Shown here piece after piece: positions 21,344 to 30,850 of a stretch of DNA of 64,000 bases (positions are counted from its first letter, which is position 1; the number at the start of each line of letters is the position of its first letter). The stretch is from positions 248,001 through 312,000 of the forward strand of contig JAMPIV010008527.1 of assembly GCA_024509875.1 (NCBI GenBank), written 5' to 3'. The notes below the pieces were generated by a model. It made no database searches and was not told the DNA's origin. It was given only the letters and a program-made list of their open reading frames with translations. This DNA is from Oreohelix idahoensis. Taxonomy: Eukaryota > Mollusca > Gastropoda > Stylommatophora > Oreohelicidae. The position numbers and the translations under genes were made by a program.

Positions 21344-21784
21344 CAGATGAGGTGGGATATTTTTAGGCCGCAATCGGCTCCTGGGTCGACCCAGCCCCAA
21401 CTGGGTACCAGAGCAACTCTGGGAAGGTTAAGGTGGCCGGCGTGATGCTTACCGCATCACCCCTAGTGTGCCGATGGTCAAGAAAATATGGGCCTAACAC
21501 CATATTCCCAATATGCCTCAATGGGCGTTTAACGGGATCCTTTACTTTTCCTGCAATCAGATTATGTAAAATGGTGGAGAAGTGAACTTGTGACAGACAT
21601 GAAGGGGATAATAAAGACATGGAAAGACTTTGAGCTGATGGCACAGGATGGCTCCTTGAGAAGCTGAAAGATGATGAATGAAAATGTCAACTGAGAAACA
21701 TGCGCAGATGAATGTACAGTAATATTCCATTGAAGCTTCGTGCAGGCCTTCACCTTTTGATAACAATGGACAGGCCTGCACTAG

Positions 21785-22150
21785 ATACAGATAGAGCTTT
21801 AGATCGTAGCTGGCAGTTCTTTTCAGAACAAGTCCTTTTCATGACTTCATCATGCTGGCAGATGTATAATATTAGTCCTTTTCAGAGATAATATTAGCCC
21901 TTTTCAGGATTTAGTATCAACCAACCCTGCACGAGCTAGGAGTCCTTTTCAGGACTAGCCCTTTTTAGGCCTCCTTCTAGCTAGCTGATAGAAGCTATAC
22001 TAGTCGTTTTCAGGGCTTCCTTTTTAACAACTTTACACCGTAGTTAACTGAGATCACTATGTTAACGGCAAATGCGCTGTGATATAACCCACAGATTTGA
22101 GGAACCTGCCTTGCCACAAGAAGGCAAAACCCTCATGTGGCAAAATAAGG
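21785..22150 (+). repeat. Hairpin-bearing interspersed repeat, copy 2, with hairpin array
   Basis: Related to 18911-19210 but richer in short hairpins of the form stem-TTTC-stem: GTTCT-TTTC-AGAAC (21816-21829), AGTCCT-TTTC-AGGACT (21941-21956, perfect) and imperfect ones at 21831, 21874, 21896, 21958 and 22002. Geometry (6-bp stem, TTTC loop) equals that of the animal histone mRNA 3' stem-loop. No histone ORF is present and the class is unknown. Confidence 0.65.
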
Positions 22151-22520
22151 ACAGTTTTGGTAAGATGGTTTTGATTTACTCTGTTTGGACTAAGTGGGGG
22201 AGGGAAGGAGTTATTATATTGTCTTGAATTTATTACACTATATATCCTAATTATAACCCATCGAGGGTTGAATGGCATACTTTATTTTTTTTCTTTAAAG
22301 TATGAGATAGAAACTTTTAAGAACCCGATCTTTTCTTTGAAATGAAGTTAACTTTGGATAAAGTATAATTTAGTTTGAATTTTCTACTGCTGAAAATGAC
22401 ATATAGGCTGCAAATATTCCAAAAACATGTACTCTGAAAACAGGCACGATTTTATCAAGGTAAATCTTTTGAGAGCTATGTGTTTCTAAAGTAGATCCTC
22501 GCAGTTTCTGGGTTGCCTAC
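22151..22520. other. Spacer left of the Gmr1 element
   Basis: No ORF or repeat recognised. The last five bases CCTAC may be the target-site duplicate of the gypsy element (CCAAC on the far side). Confidence 0.4.
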
Positions 22521-22672
22521 TGATAGGTTTAGAAGTTATTTATGGTCCCGTCTGAGTAGAGTGGAAGGTGATAAGTACATGAGGAAAAGGTGTAAGAAAT
22601 AGATTTCACGGGTGACTAGATTAAGGAGAAAATATGTCTATGGAATGAATAAGTTTCTTTAGTCCAGCCTAT

Positions 22673-23500
22673 CTTTCATCATCATGTGACGTATTCTTTC
22701 CAGAACGTTGTCTCCATTACAGCTGCTCTGAACGCATCACGATTCTGGGTAAGTCGACCTGCATCAGCCAAAGACAAGTTCAGACTCTCTGTGATGTCCT
22801 GGGTCCACCGTCGTCTAGGTCGACTCCTTCCCCTTTTTCCAGGGACCATGCCTTCCATCACTGTTTTTTCCAGACTATTATGTCTTTTTATATGACCGAA
22901 AAATTTCAGCTTCCTTATTGCGATGGTATTTAGGAGCCAATGTTCCTGTACGTTTAGTGAGTGCAGTACTTCTCTGTTGGTCTTTTTTTCTGTCCAGGGT
23001 ATTCTCAACATCCTTCTGTAGCATTTCATTTCGAATGATGTAATCTTTTTTGCAACTGTTTTATTGAGTGTCCAAGTCTCGCAGCCGTATGTTGCTACTG
23101 GGAATATACATGCTCTGATCAGTTGTAACTTTGTTTCTTTGCTTGTGCCTTGCCATAGGTTTTTCATCTGCATTAGTTTATGTGAAGCAATTGCAAGTCT
23201 TCTTTTAATTTCTACTGCACAGTCGCCAGAGCTGTTGATGATTGATCCTAAGTATTCGAATTCATTAACACGTTCCAGTTCTTCGTTATCAATTTCAATT
23301 TCTGGTTTGGTCTTTACTTTGTCTGTTGTCAATACTTTGGTCTTCTTGGTGTTTAGGTATAGATTCTGGGCCTCGCTGTGTTTTTTGGTGGACAGAATTA
23401 ATTGTTCAAGTCCTTCTGGGTTGGTCGATAGGAGGACTGTGTCGTCAGCATATCTGATTTCCGGGATCTGGTACCCGCCGATGTTAAATGCCAATCCATA
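22673..23500 (-). mobile_element. LINE with GAT-type tail, 5'-truncated, in the LTR
   Basis: Interrupts the LTR between GCCTATCT and TACGACTATAATTTAG, which are adjacent in the other LTR. Its minus-strand 3' end reads TGATGATGAAAG. It differs in wording from LINE families A, C, D and E. The target duplication is unclear. Confidence 0.85.
22682..23494 (-). CDS. LINE reverse transcriptase, C-terminal half
   Basis: An open frame of about 270 codons begins inside the RT palm: IPEIRYADDTVLLSTNPEGL holds the catalytic YADD box. It continues through the thumb (VNEFEYLGSIINSSGDCAVE), the CETWTLN block and the C-terminal block GRSRPRRRWTQDITESLNLS, ending KEYVT. The frame is intact to its stop, but everything N-terminal of the palm was lost at insertion. 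RTE-like wording; clade not proven. Confidence 0.88.
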   Translation of the reverse strand: MAFNIGGYQIPEIRYADDTVLLSTNPEGLEQLILSTKKHSEAQNLYLNTKKTKVLTTDKVKTKPEIEIDNEELERVNEFEYLGSIINSSGDCAVEIKRRLAIASHKLMQMKNLWQGTSKETKLQLIRACIFPVATYGCETWTLNKTVAKKITSFEMKCYRRMLRIPWTEKKTNREVLHSLNVQEHWLLNTIAIRKLKFFGHIKRHNSLEKTVMEGMVPGKRGRSRPRRRWTQDITESLNLSLADAGRLTQNRDAFRAAVMETTFWKEYVT

Positions 23501-25264
23501 CGACTATAATTTAGTACAAGACAATCTTTCCCTCCTCATACATGTAAATTTAAGTTTAACTACACACACACACACACACACAGCTATGTGACGACAAGAC
23601 ACACAAACGTGAAAAACTACGGTTAATTGGGTATGGGTCTGACCAACACACAAAGTTAAGTTTCTTTTGTTGTTTATTATCATTAAACTTGACAACACCA
23701 AATATCTAAAGAAAGATCAAATAAAATCAAATTTACATACATATGTAATAACAAAATTAATGTGCCATCCCCCTCTTGAGAAAAGAACCCAAAAAGTTAA
23801 TAACCCAAAGGTCAAAAGTTAGCACTATGTTACAGAATATACAGTAAAGAAAAACAAAGTTCCTACTAAATGCTACCCAGTAAAGTAAACAATTTAAATC
23901 AAACAATCCAGGTTGGTACAATTCCCATAACAAAGAAAAATATTCACTCTGTCTGTCATACAGTGGGCCATATATTCCTTACCAGTTTTACAGCGGAATT
24001 ACAATGGTTCCTGAATATACAAAATGTCAGGGATATTTCCCAAATTGGCCCCAGTCCATCCTCTAACAAATAAGATTAATGAGGTGGACGCCGAATTTGA
24101 TGGTTTATTCCTGGATGAACAAATGTCACCTCGAATAGTTAGTGTAGAAACCGAGATCTTGGGGTTCACAGTAAACAGAGGAAAATACTTCCAGTATTAG
24201 GAAACATTCTGGTTGCAAAAAAAAACTGTTACAATTGATAAATGATGGTAATCCTATCGGCTGGCTCTATGTTGAGTGCCGATTCTGAAACAGCGTAAAT
24301 TCTGGATGATACACTTGAATACGATGGTCAGTCGTCAGATAATGTTATTTTTCTGCACAACCCCAGTGGGCTGATAAAATTGAAAAAAATATTGCTGGGT
24401 TTTGTAAGTCCAGTTAACTTTACAAGTTAAAATGTTTATCGTTGGCTCACAAATGAAATTGGTGACACACAAGTCAAGAAAAAGACATTAACCCATCAGT
24501 AAATGAAGAAAAGACGGCTGGACGCCCTTGATCAGGTCAGAACATCAGAATGAAATGATCCCCAAGAAATGTTATTAACACATTTAGCGAAAATGGTTCT
24601 AGTCACGCGTGTTTAGACTATCCAAAAATTCTGAGTGACAACTGATAGTAGGTTTAAGAAAGCACAGTTTATATCATCATGGTTCTCTGATCTATAGATG
24701 ATGCTACTTTTCACACAATAGTGTATAGCAGAGAATCAGAAACATGAGTTCCCCAAGATAAAGGTTTTACGGTCGCTCTGTCGGGTGTTGCTAATCGATA
24801 TCAGAGACTTAAATCGGTGTAACGGGGTTCTCGAAGATTTTGCCAGCTTCTGAAGATCAAATAGCTCGGGGTTTCCCTCTGTGTATGAACTTCAAAGGGT
24901 ACTCGAGGAAAGATTTTTGCCCGTGAGTCTACTTCAAAATGTCTGGTGTTATTCACGTGCGGTCTGTCAGGTATCAGATGATTGACAGATCAGCTCGCGT
25001 GATAAACTTAGGTAACCAAACCTGATTCGCTCCCTGTTATGACTGGCAGGTCACGAAAGTTTGTAAACAACTTCGTTTGATTATGTTCAAAGAAAAGAGG
25101 CGTGGATGAAAATTAAGCTTGAGTGAGTAAGACAGGCAGAAAAATGCTTGGTTTTGCTAGCAAATCATAGAACGCTAATGGGATTACAAAGGCTGTCAGA
25201 TTACTGTAGGCTATATTTCCATTATACGTCACAGTACGTCCGGGCTTGAAGATGTGAAACCCAT

Positions 25265-25770
25265 TCATATCTCATTTATGGAAATAGAACTACTGTCATC
25301 CGTAGCTACCGAGGGATTGCTATCCTCGATTGCATCATTTTCCTCAATGCTCCAATTTCGACTCATAAAACCTGCTTCTACATTCTCTTTCCCTGGTATG
25401 TATTGTACTTTGAACGAGTACACGCTTAACAATAGAGCCCAACGCATCATTTTTACGATAAAATCCTTATTGGCTCCTAGGAATGCCAGTGGAGCATGGT
25501 CCGTTTGTACTATGAATGAAACTCCATATAAATATTCGTGGTGTCTCCTGATTCCGTTCACGAGTGCCGAACATTCTATCTCCACGGTCGAATAGTTCCT
25601 TTCTGCTGTATTCAGTTTGCGGCTGCCATAAGCAACGGGAAACAACAGGTTAGGATGTTGGTCGTCTGCCTGAAGCAGTGTTGATCCGATTCCCTTTCCG
25701 CTGGCGTCCACGCGCAAGACGAAATGTTTCTTAAGGTCGGGTAACCTTAGAATGGGATTGTTACAGACAG
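25265..25770 (-). pseudogene. Gmr1 RNase H domain and pol C-terminus
   Basis: It is read on the minus strand from the right edge of the 25771 insertion: NNPILRLPDLKKHFVLRVDA, then SGKGIGSTLLQ (Asp in VDAS), YSTVEIECSALV (Glu), VQTDHAPLAF (Asp) and VQYIPGKENVEAGFMSR where active elements have D-x-LSR (here GFMSR). It ends in an acidic tail DDSSSISINEI about 30 bp from the LTR. In the intact element it follows RT directly; here 1.3 kb of foreign DNA separates them and the frame is off by a base count across the junction. Confidence 0.9.
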
Positions 25771-27085
25771 TGTGTATATTGCTGTATACATCTACTGCAC
25801 TCACACACCACAGCAACGATGGGTCAGAAAATGGTAGAACATGGTATCAATTATCCGACAAAATCAGTTACATAAACCGATACAGCAGCTCATAGAGCGT
25901 CAGGTACAAAATTACCCATGGGAACGTAATAACTCAGCATAAATCCTTTCAATCAATATTCTTATAAATGATGAGGATAATGGCCGGTATAATCCATGGC
26001 CTAGCATATCAAACGTATCACTGGTCGCTAACACAGCAACTCGCTATATCATCTAGTAACAGGAAAAGAAAATCCATCCTAGGCGAAATCACAGTACCTT
26101 AGAAAGCCAACATATCCCAGGCTTTGTATTAATGAATATAATATATCAATCTTCAATAACATACATCCTGGAATTATCAAATATTCCTATTTCAAAAAGA
26201 ATATATGCTGGAACACACCAGCAAAAATGGTAAAGCGTCCATTTTAAAGCTCTGCCCGCAAAGTACTGTCACGACAAATCCGCTGCTTAAAAAACCGCTG
26301 AGTACAATTCGTTCAAGCGGGAACTCGCAGCTTGAGATGTGAGCAGAATTCATCTGCCTTTCCCCCTCAAACTATTACACAGGCCATACGACCAGATTCC
26401 TATCATATTTTTAAAAACAAACTAACAGCTAGTCAGTAGAGCTGTGTTCAAAAAATTATTGAGCATACAGCTCCCCAATTAAGAAAAAATCTCTCAACAC
26501 AAAGAGCGTGTTTACTAGCGTGTACCAAAAATCTGACCTGTACATTCAAGTCTTAAACACTTAACTCCCCTTAATAAAATTATGACTTAACAGACTACAC
26601 CGACCCCCGGGGAAAAAAAATGATATGATCATTTTTTTTTAAATACATCGAACAAAAAATTAAAACAATTGAGGTCGATGTAATCCTAATGTCTACACAT
26701 AAGGATTACACTATGTTAAGTCATATTAACAAAAAAAAAAGAACAAAAGAGGGATAGAAGTAAGTGTAAAGTAAAAGAAAATGAAGTATAGAAAGATAAT
26801 GAGATAAGGATACGAAGATCAACAAATTCTAAGACATATGAAGTATATCAAGTATAGACTAGCTATGCCATCATAAATGAAAAGTGAAAAGAGCAGATGA
26901 AGTACAAGAAGAATGAGCAGACAATGATATATCATGGTAAACAATAAGTTACACAATGCATATTTATACCAAAAGACACATAACTAGTTTACCATTTTAA
27001 AAAAATAACATAATGTGTATGATAACCAAGTTAATAAACTTATAAAGTACAAATGACCAACTTATTATAGACATTATGATATTTG
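25771..27085. mobile_element. Unclassified 1.3-kb insertion between RT and RNase H
   Basis: It is bounded by a 5-bp direct repeat GACAG (25766-25770, 27086-27090), exactly where RT coding stops and RNase H coding starts. It begins TGTGTATATTGC and ends ATGATATTTG. There is no ORF of note. It contains a strong small hairpin (26679-26710) and the palindromic AATGATATGATCATT near 26620. Length and 5-bp duplication suit a solo LTR, but the right end lacks the usual CA, so the class is open. Confidence 0.55.
26679..26710. other. Perfect 9-bp hairpin
   Basis: TGTAATCCT and AGGATTACA enclose a 14-base loop that itself contains TGT...ACA. Lies inside the unclassified insertion. Confidence 0.6.
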
Positions 27086-28148
27086 GACAGCTGTTCCTTC
27101 AGAGTGACGTAAGCGCTTTCGCACTCTGCGGTCCAAACAACTTTATCGGGTTTTCCCTTTCGAGTGAGGTCAGTGAGTGGCGCTGTAAGGCCATTGAAGT
27201 TTTTGATAAACTTTTGGTAATACGCGCAAAGTGAAAGGAATGAACGTGTGTCTCTCTTTGTTTTTGGCCTCGTTGCTGAACGTATCTTCTCGATGTTTTT
27301 GGCAACTGGCCGCATACAACCTTGAGAAATGGTATGCCCTAGGAAGTCAAGCTTTTCAAAGCTGATTAAACATTTGCTAGGTCGGGCGGTCAACCCAGCT
27401 TCCTTTAGTCTCCTAAGGAGCATAGCGACCATAGCAATATGTTCTTAGTAGTTATCCGTTGCAATAAGTATGTCGTCCATGAAATTGTGAATGTTTGGAC
27501 TTTGCAAGGGTTCCAAAAGCTTTCTCATCATTCTGGTGAAGACTCCTGGTGTGTTGTGTAAACCGAAAGGCATAACATTGAAAGTATAATGTCCTTCGCT
27601 GGTGCTAAAGGCTAACAGGGATTTAATTTCCTCCTTGACTGGTATTTGGTAATAACCTGTACTCAGGTCAATTTTGGAGAAAATTTTTGCATTGCTTAGC
27701 TTAGTAAACAGTTCTGAGGCGCTTTGGAGTGGTTCAGGCTGGAATTCTGTTACTGTGTTGAGTAATCGGTAGTCGATACACAGCCTAACTTCCTTATTAG
27801 GTTGCTTGGGCTATAGGGAGATGTAGACTCGCTAATAATCCCAGCTTGAAGTCGTTTGTCTATTTCTCCACGTAACGTGTCTGCTTTCGCATATGGGATT
27901 GGATAAACTCTGGTTCTTACAGGTGTCTCGTTTGTCAGCTTCATATCAAACTCCACGAGATGTGTACGACCAGGTATGTCCGTTAAGACTGCTGAATACT
28001 GATTCAGTAACGCCTTAGTTTCTGTCTGTTGTGCTTCTGAGAGAGTGTCACCGAATTTAACATCTTTGAATGACTCCGTTTGTTGTAGTGGGTATTCCAT
28101 GCAACTATCGTCATCTTCCTCATCTTCGGTTGCTATAGCGACCGCCAA
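27040..28148 (-). pseudogene. Gmr1 reverse transcriptase domain, broken
   Basis: The minus strand opens with a linker (TLSEAQQTETKALLNQYSAV) and the RT entry region EIDKRLQAGIISESTSPYSP. A small deletion and frame shift near 27805-27815 follows. RT then continues VRLCIDYRLLNTVTEFQPEP, KIDLSTGYYQIPV and FGLHNTPGVF to the catalytic box NFMDDILIATDNY. A TAA immediately follows at about 27450. It resumes EHIAMVAMLLRRLKEAGL and LDFLGHTISQGCMRPVAKNI, ending LKEQLS at the insertion at 27085. A gypsy RT fold lacking only a few residues, but untranslatable as one frame. It lies downstream of integrase, unlike most gypsy elements. Confidence 0.92.
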
Positions 28149-29745
28149 GAGATGTTCGGGGGGAAGGCACCGGTCTTTCCAAATATTTCTTTAACAGATT
28201 TATATGGTAGACTTTTTCCTTACCTTTTATAGAGATCTTGTAGTTCGTTCTCGAGATCTTTTTAAGGGCGGTAAACGGCCCTTGCCATCCGATGCGCAGT
28301 TTGTTGTTTCCGGTAGGAAGTAGCAACAAAACGTTCTCTCCTGGTTGCAATTCTCTCTCTTTCGCTGATTTGTTGTATCTTTTAGCGTGCTTCATGCGTG
28401 CGCGCTTAAGGTTGGTTGTTGCTAGGTCCCATCTTAGTTGTAATCTTTCCTTTAACTCTGATACATACTTAAATGCTGAGACGACTGTCTCATCAGCCTT
28501 CTGGTCTGTCAGTGACCATAGTAAGGCTTCTAGCTGGCCCTTAATAGGTCTGCCGAATAAAAGTGTAGCTGGTGGTAACCCTGTAGAGGTCTGGGGGACT
28601 TCCCTGTAGGCGAATAAGGCTGCAGGAATGAAAAGGTCCCAATCTTCAGGTTTCTCCTGTCCCAGCTTACGTAAGATCATGGTGAGGCTTCCGTTGACAC
28701 GGTCTACTAACCCACTTCTGGCTGAATGATAGCGGCTGATGTAGATGTGCTGGTCCCTCAAGATCTTAAAGATCTCCTCCATTAACAGGCTACGGTACTG
28801 GGATCCGTTATCCGTCAAAACTTGTTGAGGGAATCCCAACGGTGTAAAAATCTGCACTAGGGCTTCTGCGACATGCTTGGAATCCGTGCATGTTAGCGGT
28901 ATAGCTTCGGCCCACATAGTGCATGTGTCGACTAAGGTCAGGATAAACCTGTTCCTTCTTTTAGTCCTTTCAAGGGGTCCTATAATATCGACTGCAACCC
29001 GTTCAAATGGGGTCCCCACTATTGGCATTTCTCCCATAGGAACAAGGGGTGTCCAATGCGTGGGTGCCACACGTTGGCACTTGGCGCAGGATTTAACATA
29101 TCTGGTGATGTCAGTGTTCATTCCTGGCCACCAATAGTAAGTAGATATTCGCTGTATAGTGGCGTTTTGTCCCATATGTCCGCTAAAGGGAAGAGAGTGC
29201 CCCATTTCTAAGATTTGTTCTCTGTACTGCGTCGGTACTAGGATCTGATTATGTCCCTGTTCAGGGTCACCCGTTCTTCGATACAGCACTCCATCCTTAG
29301 AAAATATGTCTCCGTTGTGTCTAGGGTCCTTGGCCATGGGCAGTTTCTTAAAGCAGGGCTCCAAGGTAGGGTCCTTTTGTTGCGCCTCTTTCAGTTCCTT
29401 AGGTAATGTGTTAGGTGCAGGCTCCCGTTCCTTTTTGGTTTGCCCTCTTGTAGTTACTGCTGCCACAATCGGCTCTTTCGGTCTCCCTATAAACACGTAT
29501 CTAGAACCAAGTATGACTGGGTAGATCGGATCCTCCATTGTAGCCGCTTTAATAACACCACGGACGAAATCCGAGTGTATCTCCACCAGTGCGACTGGAA
29601 GCGTTATGGGTGCATCTCCTTTAAAAACTCCACATAGTTTGACGGTTTCTTCCGTTTCTTGACCTGGTTCGACTAAATGCCTCGCGACAATACAATCAAA
29701 GCTCAAACCTGTATCAAACAAACAATAAGTGGAAGTCCCATTCAA
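28120..29745 (-). pseudogene. Gmr1 protease and integrase, one open frame
   Basis: One frame of about 540 codons. Protease comes first (YCLFDTGLSFDCIVARHL, with the DTG triad). Then a basic linker and the integrase zinc domain: HSLPFSGHMGQ, YYWWPGM and CAKCQRVAP give HHCC. The core has AVDIIGPL (Asp), LTDNGSQYRS (Asp) and GLVDRVNGSL, where the usual catalytic Glu is Asp, 35 residues after the second Asp. The C-terminus (GWQGPFTALKKI, VYHINLLKKYLERP) matches gypsy integrase tails. The following RT frame overlaps its end (28120-28148). Integrase ahead of RT is the Gmr1 arrangement. Confidence 0.93.
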
Positions 29746-30005
29746 TATAACAGTTCCTCGCGTAGAAGGCCTCTCACCCTCAGGTTGAGAATCACTGACA
29801 TTACTACTCCGTTGTTAGGCGTTTGTAAACAACCGATCCGATTAGGCCCGGTGTGTTTTCCCTGATTAGATATCCCTGGCGCAGGGGGTTTTCTTTAGTC
29901 GTATCCTTTCTGGCTGTGTTGCCATGGGAGACGCTTGGGATGATCACGGGTTTCGGTGGGATAACGGGTTTTGTAGAATTTCGATTTTTCATTTTGGAGA
30001 GGGGT
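29746..30005 (-). pseudogene. Gmr1 gag-protease linker with decayed zinc knuckle
   Basis: Minus-strand frame 29804-29992 reads KPVIPPKPVIIPSVSHGNTA and RKDTTKENPLRQG. The HGN-ARKD wording resembles a CCHC knuckle (C-x2-C-x-x-HGHxARDC) that has lost cysteines. The frame differs from its neighbours. Confidence 0.5.
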
Positions 30006-30585
30006 CTAGGGTACAGTTTCTCCTGGGCTTTGGTGGGAAAATGATCGGCAAGACTGTTCTATATTATTTTTTCGAAAAGGCTCATCTGTAGGCTTGCGTT
30101 TTGGACCTGGAAGCTCGGCTAGCGCGTTTGCAAAACGCTCAGACTTACTCAAGATGTCTTCCAGCTTTACAGCTCCCTGTTCAGCAAGAAATTTACGGGT
30201 GTAGTTTGACAAAGTTCTTTTGATCTGTTCGGTTAGAATAAGCTCTTCTAACCCTTCAAAAGTGCAAGGAAGTTCTGAAAGCTCCAAATACTTAGTCAAA
30301 TATCCCTTCTGACGAGAAGAGAACTGATCATAAGTCTCGGTTCCCTCTTTCCTGCTGTTCCAGAAAAGTTGCAAAATTTTGCGAGCGTTCATTTTGAAGC
30401 GCTCAAGTAAAGCTTTCTTAAGCATGTCTTGATTGCTGCTTCCCAGTTTCACATACGCATTGCATTTTAAAGCCTGGGAAAGCTTCAAACACCATCGCGA
30501 ACTTTCGAAACCATACAGTGTTGCCATTCTCTCAAATTTTTCTAGATAAGTATCAATTTTCTCATTGGGGCTTGGGAAGGATTCT
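30006..30585 (-). pseudogene. Gmr1 gag, SCAN-like capsid domain
   Basis: The minus strand reads through the SURL insertion point as SPNEKIDTYLEKFERMATLY, GFESSRWCLKLSQAL, then a helical segment KGYLTKYLEL, LEELILTEQIKRTLSNYTRK and AVKLEDILSKSERFANALAE. This pattern, a helix bundle with a 'leulileq' type helix, matches the SCAN domain, reported to derive from Gmr1-like gag. The gag start is upstream, across the 8.6-kb SURL insertion, at about 39.2-39.7 kb. Confidence 0.8.
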
Positions 30586-30850
30586 AGGGCTGTTGATATG
30601 CTCTTTGTGTATATATCGTCTCGATGTTTATCTTGTTTCCTACTAGTCGATGTTTATCTTGTTTCCTACTAGAGTTACTTGCCTTTATGGGAACTCTTCT
30701 GCTTCCTCCTTCTTCCGACTTCCTGTTTCCAAGATGTCCGATTAAATATGTGTCCTATGTATTCAGTGTGTTCGCCTTAGTGATTAAACTTCATAACGTG
30801 ATAACGTATGACAGCCAGCCACGTCTCATTTAATTTAACAATATTTACTA

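Larger units (their letters stand above)
21278..21550 (+). mobile_element. tRNA-derived SINE, family 1, best copy
   Basis: A 273-bp element with a perfect 13-bp duplication CTGCAATCAGATT (21265-21277, 21551-21563). The tRNA-like head carries RNA polymerase III boxes A and B; the body includes GGGTCGACCCAG and a conserved 3' part ending TTTAACGGGATCCTTTAC. It has no poly-A tail. Transcription would start at its own internal promoter and mobility would depend on a partner LINE. Confidence 0.93.
22521..25233 (-). repeat. Gmr1 3' LTR, split by a LINE
   Basis: Matches 40415-44569 block by block: GAAGTTATTTATGGTCCCGT, CTAGTCCAGCCTATCT-like, AGACAATCTTTCCCTCCTCA and, at the right end, TTACTGTAGG-TATATTTC. 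Without the LINE at 22673-23500 it is about 1.9 kb. It includes an (AC)n run at 23565-23582 that is shorter in the other LTR. Confidence 0.9.

Noticed and set aside
21278..21550. Functional tRNA gene
   Set aside because: Boxes A and B are good but the cloverleaf does not close, and the unit has 200 extra bases and target duplications, so it is a SINE.
18945..22020. Histone gene cluster suggested by the histone-like stem-loops
   Set aside because: No histone coding sequence on either strand nearby; the hairpins sit in an interspersed repeat.
23064..23591. Plus-strand 175-codon ORF
   Set aside because: Shadow of the LINE reverse transcriptase on the opposite strand and of the (AC)n run.
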